Below are positions 56,126 to 64,000 of a stretch of DNA of 64,000 nucleotides, piece after piece; positions within the stretch are counted from its first letter, which is position 1; the number at the start of each line of letters is the position of its first letter. The notes under the pieces are model-generated. The model saw only the letters and a list, made by a program, of their open reading frames with translations. It searched no databases and was not told where the DNA came from. The stretch is from Nephrocerus scutellatus (taxonomy: Eukaryota; Arthropoda; Insecta; Diptera; Pipunculidae): contig OX352761.1 of assembly GCA_947095585.1 (NCBI GenBank), forward strand, positions 18,553,277 to 18,617,276, in the 5' to 3' direction. A program made the translations under genes and the position numbers.

Positions 56126-58010
56126 ATCAGAAAGATCTTTTCTTTTTTTCAATGCAGGAAAAACCTTCGACATTTTCCAGCAATTTGGCAAATGGTGGTT
56201 ATTGAGCAAGTTGTTAAAAATAGTGAAGTATTTCCGTATGATTACGACCGGAAGATGTTTCAAGACTATATATGGGATGTTATCTAAACCGGTCAAGGGC
56301 TTGTTGTTCAATTTTCTGAATATATCTGACAGTTCCGTTAGCGTCGTAAAGTAATTATTTCTCTGTTCTTTGGTAAGTTCGTCAGATTTAAATTCGTCAG
56401 AAAAGCTCTTAAAAATTCCCGTGTTATTGGTCGATTTTCGAAATCTTCCCAATTCTTTGCTCACCGTCTCAGAAGAGTTACTAGACATTGTTTCAATTTG
56501 ATGGACCTTATCAAATTATGAACCATAAATTCGGAGTTTTTCAATACTTTCGCCAACAATATATTGGTTGCTATTGGTGTAGTTCTTATATCAATCCCCG
56601 CTTGCGAAATGAGGTACCCTGCGTTCGTTGGAGTTTTCAATTCCGGAACTGCGAGAATATTTCGAGGCTTAAAAGTTTGATTTATGTTATTAAACATATT
56701 TCGCGAGTCTGATCTTTAAATTTTGTCTGCCCGTTTCCGCCAGTAGCTATTAACCCTGTTCCGAAATGTTTGTTCCAACAGAGTTTTCACATTTTTCAAG
56801 AGTGATTTCAGTCTTATAAACTCACCATTTCCAGGAACATTAAGAAACTGTCGTTGCCTCCTACTGATTTGTGTTACAAAGAAACTCTTATAATTCTTAA
56901 GTGTGCGTATATAACTGTGTAGATAACATCCGGTAGAGTTTTTGCTTTGGGGACTGACGCATCCACACTAGCCAGGATTATCGAATTCAATCTTTCGATA
57001 CAGAGAGTACATTCCTCGTTCGTTATATTTCTGTTATTAGGAACTTCCGAAGAGGAAAATAAATCTCTGTATTCGCGTCAGGCCCGTTTTTTGAATCTGC
57101 TCCAATTGGTCTTCCTAAAGTTTAATTTAGAAACTTCTGGTTGAGTTTCGAGGGCCAGTGAAGATTCGTCAGCAAACGAAGCTACAATTAATATTGCATT
57201 GGGGTCGCTATCATACGGCAATATCGAGATCTCTTCTTTTTGTGAAACGTTTCTATTTGCAGTCGTGCATTTGCAATAAACACATCAATATATGAATTCT
57301 CGGAAGGATAACTTGCCGTAACCGGGCTGTACAATTGCAATTTTTATCTGATTTGATTATCATCAACAAATCGCTTAAGAAAACTGCCTCTTCCGTTCGC
57401 TGTTGAATCTAACCAAGCCAGATGTTTCGCGTTTAAATCTTCCGCTAGGATGAAATAGTTATTTAAACTATCTAGTTCTAGTGTCTCGAAGAATTGTTCA
57501 AGCTCAACGTTAAACTGATTATCTGCTATTAATCTGCACAACTTGGTCGATTCACACGAACATTCGTACGCAAAAAAGTTCGTGCCTAAAAACTAACGCG
57601 CCGTGGCTCAGTGGATAGGAGCATGGACTCCTGAGCAGGGGGTTCGTGTTCGAATCCCAGTAACACCAAAGTATTTTTCATCGTGTCCCACCTCTCGCGA
57701 ATGTTTGACAAACGTCTGAGAGTAATAACTTGTCACGGAAAGCTTCTCAATTCGCCGTTCGGATCCGGCATTAAATTGTAGGTCCCTCCATTTGTGTGCA
57801 AAATTATGCATGCTCAACACAAATGGTTGCGAGAAGCCAGGCCTTGGACCGCATGGTCGCGCCGCTATTGTTATATTATAAAAACTAACGACGCCTTCAT
57901 GGAATGCCGGCCTTAATGAAGCTCTAAAACATCACGGCAATAATCTAACACCGAGCACGAATTGTTTACGGAATGCAATATATAACTCCGTACGAGTACG
58001 ACCAAACTAG
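56126..58010 (-). mobile_element. LINE G relic (Jockey-like), minus strand, split by SINE copy 3
   Basis: Minus-strand order: a decayed N-terminal endonuclease portion at about 58010-57880 and 57585-57345 (ETLELDSLNNYFILAEDLNA, KHLAWLDSTANGRGSFLKRF), endonuclease C-terminus to about 57100, linker with ILAVPELKTPTNAGYLISQA at 56650, then SDIFRKLNNKPLTGLDNIPY, IVLKHLPVVII and CWKMSKVFPALKKRKD (RT fingers) to 56126. The palm and thumb are missing. The GDFNAKH motif reads AEDLNAKH. A SINE with a 12-bp target-site duplication interrupts the endonuclease region at 57599-57878. Confidence 0.8.
57599..57878 (+). mobile_element. tRNA-derived SINE, copy 3, with perfect 12-bp target-site duplication
   Basis: A box TGGCTCAGTGG at 57604-57614 and B box GTTCGAATCC at 57648-57657 have tRNA-like spacing. 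The tRNA-unrelated body (TCCCACCTCTCGCGAATG, CTTCTCAATTCGCCGTTCGG, AGGCCTTGGACCGCATGG) and an ATTGTTATAT tail follow. TAAAAACTAACG flanks it exactly at 57587-57598 and 57879-57890. This is the best-preserved of the three copies. The CCA-less head and attached body rule out a functional tRNA. Confidence 0.92.
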
Positions 58011-60189
58011 ATGGCACACTAGTACAAAAGTAGAACCTTATATAACTTTAAACGAATGACAAAAATATTGCTTTCAATTGTCGAAGGTTTTCGGTGAAGA
58101 CCGTGGGCTGAGTAAAAATACAAAACAAAAAACCTGATTCTGCCAAGTTTGTCGCTTAGTTCTTTTGTTTTTTTTTTTATGATAAAATTCAGAAGGATGT
58201 TCTTATTAACGTCAATTATAATTTAGTTCTATTTACTTTTGAGCCAACAAGTCAGGACAATATTTGAATAACTTTTACTTCTTCCAATCAGGCATGTCAG
58301 TCGAATTAAGGAGCAGATCATCTTCATTTGTTCCAGTGAGGCAATAATGTTTCTCCAACGCAGCAGAATTTATTAGTTGGCTTGCGTTTTATTTTTTGTT
58401 ATAATACCAAAGATTTGAATTTAAATCTCAATTATTGTCAGCTCTCTTTCCAGCTTATAATTTGAAGGTATATTGTGCCTTAGCTCTTCTTAAGAAGCAA
58501 CCGTTTAATTTTGATTCATGGACTGCGGAGTACCGTTTTAAAAAAGTGCTTTTTTGTCAGTGATGTGATACTTTTGTCTGATAAATTGGTGATGTGATAC
58601 TTTTGTCTGATAAATTGGCCAAACCTTGTAGAGCTAATAAAAAGAACCCCCAGTTTTAGCCAAGTTCTAACCTGGATGCTATTGTAATACACTTTGCTAA
58701 GTGATACGCTCATACGTCACAGTTTTCCCGCGTTTAGTGTTCTGTCGTTATATGGTTTGATAGCCAATGCAATAACAGATAATTTTTTCCTCTTCTGTTA
58801 ATCTGCGTAAGAGACGTAATGCACCACTGCACTACTTCTGGATTCCTAAGACTCTCCTCTCATCAGACGCCTCACAATTGCAACGACAATTATTTGAGTC
58901 ACACAGTGAGATTGTACAGCTGGCTAAACGGCTTTTTGCCTGTGGACAAAAACTGCGATTATATTTTTTTTTAAAACTCTCTCGCGTGAGTTTTGTTTTG
59001 TTTTGAAATCTGTCGCACGTTTCCGTGTGCGATCGCTGCGATAGCTGCGCTGTGTCGCCACATGCGTGCGTGCGCTTTAAACCAATGCGCGAATGGTGAC
59101 ACACGTAGCAGCCGCAATGTTGGCGCTTGCTGATTCCTTCGCTGTCGCGTCGCCTCGTTCATATTGAATGGGGGAACCAATAATGAATTATTCATTTGAG
59201 ATTGTTACTTTTCGTGTTTATTTGAGTAATTCCGAGTCCGCGAGCGCCAGCAAACGCGCCGTGCTGATGCGTAAATTTATTTTCTTCGCATTGTCCTCTT
59301 CCCGGTTTTTCAGCATCATCAGCTACACAAACAAACTTTACACCTCTACCTCTCTTCGTCGCGCGCTTAAGATTATCGACCAGATGCTCGTCATCCTTGC
59401 TGATGATGTTTACAAATCATCAAATGCGACACTGGAATTACTTCAAGCACCAGTTAGCCAGAAGGACACAAATGGTACGCGATTGGATTGCAAGAATTCG
59501 CTTCGGCCAGCGACAGATTGGAGACTTACTGGTCGACATACTCACGGATGTCGAAAAGAATTGGAACATAAATAAGAAGGAGAACTCAGCCAAACGGTAT
59601 GTAAGTACGATGCAATGTCTGTTGTATAGTCTATCATACCCACTCGATGGATCGACTAAGTTAGTGCACAGTGGCTTAAGCAATTCCAAGTCAACTCGTG
59701 CGGGCTTCTAATTAACCCCTTTTATTCACTTTTCCTTTACGTGTTTTTTGTTTGGTTTGCTGTTCTGGTAGAGAACTGAGAGGAAATTTATCGTGCTGCT
59801 GCAGTGTTCACTATGCTTGCTCTCCCTATAAAGTAAAACAATCCGAAAAACCGAAGGGGCATATTTTGTCACTGGTAAAACGACGAACTTGGCAATACAA
59901 TTGAAACTGACACGAAAAACATCCTGTTCGAAAGTTGCGTTAATCGTCACGACAGGATGACAATATTGGCCGATTATCCATTATTCTTGTTTAACTTTGC
60001 TGAGCAGTTTGTTGGTTCGATTTAGAGGTTTACATAGGACATTAAGTCTTTTGTTTGAAAAACACTGAAGGATACAAAATGGTAAAAAAAACCTGTCAAA
60101 AGCCTGTTGCAATCAAATGTGCAAATTGATTTCAAAAATTAAAATTTTCTGAAAAGGAGATATATTGAAGAAGCTCTTTAAGTTTTAAT
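58011..60189. other. Unassigned sequence
   Basis: No confident gene. 58560-58588 is repeated exactly at 58589-58617 (29-bp unit GTGATGTGATACTTTTGTCTG...). The part 58980-59580 is less AT-rich, and two overlapping frames (59168-59575 and 59397-59711) show an amphipathic, basic stretch (MRHWNYFKHQLARRTQMVRD, RFGQRQIGDLLVDIL) that I cannot match to a family. It could be a host exon or a remnant, and there is no supporting start context or splice structure. Confidence 0.4.
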
Positions 60190-60480
60190 TTTTTAAGAGT
60201 GATAATGGTAAGGGTTAGCATATAGATAGACGGCCAATACCGAATCATAGCCATAAGTGTAACAGGTAACAATTCAGAAGTTGTTAGGAGTGCCAAGCCC
60301 TTCGATATACCAACTTATAGAAAAAACCCAAGGAAGGGTTTCAGGACAGAGCGACATAGATGGCAATAAGAAAGCGGACGTACTGGCGAGGAAGAGACAA
60401 CTCCACGGATGGAGTCAGTCTACTGAGCTCCGTCAATAGACGAGTTATCTCTTTCATACCACCAAACCACAACTGAGGTT
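60190..60480 (+). mobile_element. LINE F fragment, RNase H C-terminal part
   Basis: Plus strand around 60330-60400 reads a decayed WVPGHSDIDGNKKADVLARK motif (here VSGQSDIDGNKKADVLARKR), the last catalytic block of LINE-type RNase H, followed by sequence resembling the linker. Short orphan piece. Confidence 0.6.
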
Positions 60481-60569
60481 TGAATATCCCAACCAAGTGC
60501 GATATCTATTCAAATAAAAATGAAATTTTGTGCGATTCTAATTTATGGAAACTTAAATTTACCAACCAG

Positions 60570-61698
60570 TATTTATGAAATTTTTAATTTTTCTCCACAA
60601 AAACATCCACAAAGCCACCTGGACCTTTCCTGATCACATGTACAACAACCAGATTGATCACATCGTTATAAGCCGCAAGTGGCGATCATCGTTGCTGGAC
60701 GTTAGAACGCAAAGAGCAGCCGACGTCTACAGCGACCACCACCTTGTGGTTGACAGTGTGCGATTGAAGCTCGCGGTCCACTCATCCACACGAAGTCAAA
60801 CAAAGAGAAAGCCAACTGTTGCAGCACTGAAAGAACCAGATGCCAAACTGCAATATGTATCCCGCATACATCAGTCTCTCTCTCTCTCTCTGAGATACAG
60901 CCCCAAATCCTAGAGACTAAATGGGAGAAAACAGTAACTGCGTATACGGAAGCAGCCTCAACTATTTTAGGTTATCCCGACAAAACTAGCAAAAAATGGA
61001 TATCAGATAGCACATGGAACACCATTTGTGAACGCCAATCCATCAAAGTAGAGTTAAACGCGGCAAGTTGCGTGTTCAGCTAGGAACGACAAACGAGCAT
61101 AGCTAAGCGACATCAAAACACAAGCACAGCAACCCACTGCACGGTCTACCAACTCGCTCGTAACCTCGCCAACAAGAAACACCCCATCAACTACCCTGTT
61201 GGGGCAATAGACGGCTCTTTGATCCTTATGGAGGAACAACAATTAACCCCCTGTACAGAACATTTTGAGAGTGTTTTGAATTCTACTTCGCCAGGCACAT
61301 CCATCAACCCACATATGCATCCTAACATCACCCTACTTAACATCAGCGTCGCTACTCCTTCGTTTGATGAGATAAGGACAACAATTCGTTCACTGCAATC
61401 AGGTAAAGCAGCAGGCAATGACAACATCTACGCAGAACTCCTTCAAGCCGACGTCGAGTTAACTACATGCGACATATCAAGATATCTGGGAATCTGAATC
61501 CATTCCATCGTCGTTAAAAGAAGGCTTAATAGTCAAACTCCCCAAGAAAGGTATATGAGCAATTTCGAAAACTGGAGAGGAATTCCGCTGCTAAGCACCA
61601 TAAACAAAGTGATATGCTCTATAATATCTAGGCGCTTACGGAATGCGGTAGAGCCAATTTTGAACAAGCAGGGTTTTGCCCAAACCGTTGTTGTACTG
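60570..61698 (+). mobile_element. LINE D relic, plus strand, cut by LINE H
   Basis: Frame 60575-60913 is the end of the endonuclease domain (HKATWTFPDHMYNNQIDHIV, ISRKWRSSLLDVRTQRAADV, YSDHHLVV). Then the linker, frame 61219-61497 (HFESVLNSTSPGTSINPHMH, SLQSGKAAGNDNIYAELLQA) and 61555-61700 (NFENWRGIPLLSTINKVICS, IISRRLRNAVEP), ending at KQGFAQTVVVL where a long T tract starts. It parallels 11497-12480, with fewer lesions. Confidence 0.85.
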
Positions 61699-64000
61699 AT
61701 TTTTTTTTTTTTTTTTTTTTATATAGAGACTTATTGCCAAGGGATGACTCCCTGAATGACTTACGTCACGGCATTAAGTTGGGCTAAGCCCTTTATTAAA
61801 TTCAAAATAAAATAAAAATCGAAAGAATGTGATTTACAATATATCACATTCCTCACGTTTGTAGCCGGTTTCAATTTATTTTCTCAGAATTCTCCCTGAT
61901 TCATTGGAAAAGCAATACGAAAAACGAACACGAATTTAGAACGACGCGAGTCCAAATACTTTTATCAATGAATCATGGTCAGGGAAAACTACAAAAAACC
62001 TTGACCAAGAAAATATTACAAATTATAAAAATAATGTAAAAAATACTGAAATATATATTTTATATTAATAAACAACTTATGAATACTTTAACCATCATCC
62101 TTCAAGAACTTGTTAGCGGCTAATTTGAACGCCTGCAGATTATAAGATTCTGGAAACACGTGTTCTACCAATTGATTCCACATCGAAGATACTCTAGGAA
62201 AAAAAGAGGATTTAAAGTGTTGGGTTCTACATGAAAAATGTTTTAAGGCAAATCTATGTTGATTGCACCTTAAACGAGTGTTTACGTTACTGAGAAAAGG
62301 CCCAGGAACTAAAGAACGGGTTTCTAAAGAACATTTACCGTTGTAAAATTTATAGAAAACAGATAAAGCTCCAACATTTCGTCTGTGCTCCAAAGTATCA
62401 AGAGACGAAGTAATGGTTACATCGTTTATCAAACGGATAACTCTATTCTGAACACCATCAAGATGAACCAAATGCGATCTTGGAGCACCACCCCACACAT
62501 ATGAATTAAATTCTAAAATTGGTCTAATATAAGATTTATATAATCTTAACACTTCAGAGGGAGTGAAGTAGAAGTTACAACGTCTTATGAAGCCTAAACA
62601 TTGGCTAGCTCTTTTTTAAATTTCATAAATATGTTCTTTCCAAGAAAGATCACTTGATACTTTTAAACCTAACAACTTAAGTGAATCAGATCTCGCAATA
62701 GAGGTACCATTAATAACAGGAGGAACATAATGTTGAGTTGTCTTCTTAGAAAAAAAGGCAAGACTGGAATTTATTTGGGTTAAATTCTACTCTGTTAGAA
62801 ATGCCCCAATCAAGAATGATTTGAATATTAGACAGAATAGTCAAATTCATTAATTCACGCGAACCATTCAAGCGAGAATTGCATTCTTTTTGATTGTCAA
62901 ACTCAATGGAGGCCGATAGTGTTGTATCATCAGCAAATGAATGGATATCACAGGTTGTAGAAGACAATAGGTCGTTGATATATATCAAGAAGAGCGTGGG
63001 AGACAAGGATGATCCTTGAGGCACGCCAGCATTGATCCCATGTGAATCTGAAGATATACCATTTAATACAACTTTTATTTTACGGTTCCATAAATAATTC
63101 TCAATCCATGTAATGAGAGAGGAGTGTAAATTCAGCGCACGAATCTTATTAATAAGATAATCATTCCATACTCTATCAAAAGCTTTAGCAATATCTAAGG
63201 AAACAACGCTTGATTCACCTAGGTTTTCAATGCTTCGCTCCAAACAATGAGTCATGCACGTCATGAGTTCACCTGAAGAGCGATTTTTACGAAATGTATA
63301 CTGCACATCGGATAAAAGAACATTCGAATCCAGATAGTTCATTAGTCTGAAATTAACGATAGATTCCATTACCTTCGATAGAACCGACAACAAAGCAATA
63401 GGTCGGTAGTTCGTAGGTGCCGATTTATCACCTTTTTTCGGGACGGGTTGAATATTAGCTATTTTCCAAATTGACGGAAAAACACCTGTCTTCATTGAGA
63501 GATGAAACAATTTGCTAAGCGGTTTTGCCAAAGTATGATGACAACTTTTCAATACTAATGGCGGAATACCGTCGGGGCCAGTCGCTTTATTGGGGTCAAG
63601 TTCTTTCAGAATCTTTGAAACAACCCGTTTCCGAAAATAGATTTTAGGCATACCTGGGCCTAGATTCGGGAGAATTGGGGGGCTTTGGTTAGTTAAAGGA
63701 AGAGTAGACGCACCAGCGAAATGAGAAGCTAAGAGATTAGCTTTCTCAATATTAGTTCTATAATGAATACCATTATGAAATAAAGAAGGAATAGACGAAG
63801 TATTGTCTGCAAAGTTTCTTTTAACCAATGCAGCAAACGACCAAAAGCTTCGACTGTTTGAATCAGAATCCAATATTTTTCGCATGCTATCTCGAATCTT
63901 AAGGTCATATATTATTTTGGACCTTTTCAATATAGCGTTTGATCTGTTTCTAGCTATTCGAAACTTTACAAGGTTTTCTTCAGAAGTGCAATTAACGTAA
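61699..64000 (-). mobile_element. LINE H, recent, 3' half, runs off the right edge
   Basis: A 22-bp poly(T) at 61699-61720 on the plus strand is the poly(A) tail of a minus-strand LINE inserted into LINE D. It is followed upstream by a ~370-bp 3' UTR and two long coding blocks. The element continues past 64000, so its endonuclease and 5' end are not visible. It belongs to the same broad group as LINE C but is a separate, younger subfamily. Confidence 0.92.
62088..64000 (-). pseudogene. LINE H reverse transcriptase ORF, two lesions
   Basis: From 64000 down to 62746 the frame is open (NLVKFRIARNRSNAILKRSK at the window edge). It holds HFAGASTLPLTN, LDPNKATGPDGIPPLVLKSC, IQPVPKKGDKSAPTNYRPIA, DIAKAFDRVW (motif A), NAGVPQGSSLSPTLFLIYIN (motif B) and CDIHSFADDTTLSASIEF (motif C). 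A one-base slip at a T7 run near 62755 then shifts the frame to FFSKKTTQHYVPPVINGT, a TAA stop breaks YEI*KRASQCLGFIRRC near 62620, and the final frame 62552-62088 (LRLYKSYIRPILEFNSYVWG, PRVSSMWNQLVEHVFPESYN) ends in KDDG. All catalytic residues are intact; only these two changes separate it from a full ORF. Confidence 0.88.

Noticed and set aside
57599..57670. Possible tRNA gene with A and B boxes
   Set aside because: The tRNA-like head is followed by a shared non-tRNA body and tail, is repeated at 2329 and 37010, and has a target-site duplication, so it is a SINE.
57608..57820. 70-codon minus-strand frame with TGIRTRTPC
   Set aside because: It is the reverse strand of the SINE B box region, a common artefact.

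Overview
The window looks like repeat-rich nuclear DNA from an insect, most likely a fly (Diptera). The reasons are short (about 55-70 bp) spliceosomal introns, an insect-type core promoter (TATA plus TCATTC initiator), a predominance of non-LTR retrotransposons, and a mariner relic with DD41D spacing, the signature of the rosa group first described in tephritid fruit flies. The tephritid link is a guess. There are no prokaryotic operons, rRNA genes, CRISPR arrays or functional tRNA genes.

The only convincing host genes form a cluster of secreted family S28 serine carboxypeptidases (PRCP/PRSS16/K12H4.7-like), all on the minus strand. Two complete six-exon genes (A, 17069-18772; B, 22401-24101) lie in a direct tandem duplication: unit 1 is 16335-20654 and unit 2 is 20655-25978. 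A third complete but more diverged paralogue (C) is at 38195-39919, and a shattered fourth copy (D) lies at about 41040-42953. A, B and C have the same intron positions and phases, a signal peptide, and the Ser/Asp/His triad. They also share an upstream cluster of GATA motifs, which suggests midgut or similar digestive expression.

Nearly everything else is mobile-element debris in overlapping layers. Working names used here: LINE A and D (RTE-like endonuclease/RT elements whose proteins end in a WIGHTLRK-type region); LINE B (RTE-like, resembling HmRTE-type proteins); LINE C and H (elements with a VPQGS..SPTLFL..FADD.T RT, clade unresolved); LINE E, G and I (Jockey-like); LINE F (RT plus RNase H). 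There are two mariner relics, a tRNA-derived SINE (three copies), and a dispersed AT-rich element, here called H, carrying internal tandem units of about 120 bp. H resembles non-autonomous Helentron/DINE-1 elements in architecture.

Layout: 1-16 kb is LINE, H and mariner debris with a peculiar AAAAGTGA minisatellite at 4.7-5.6 kb. 16-26 kb is the S28 tandem duplication. 27-37 kb is LINE debris plus a SINE. 38-43 kb holds S28 gene C and pseudogene D. 43.2-45.9 kb is a mariner relic split by a young LINE A insertion with a perfect 14-bp target-site duplication and an uninterrupted RT frame. 46-60 kb is LINE B and LINE G debris with sequence I cannot assign. 60-64 kb is a LINE D relic split by a nearly intact LINE H that runs off the right edge.

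I did not find a convincing undescribed molecular system. The most interesting signals are a sharply bounded tract of apparent complete identity between the two S28 duplicates (probably gene conversion), exon divergence exceeding intron divergence in those genes, the structure of H, and the AAAAGTGA array. Coordinates of degenerate repeats are approximate to a few tens of bases. Intron-exon coordinates of genes A, B and C were read base by base.
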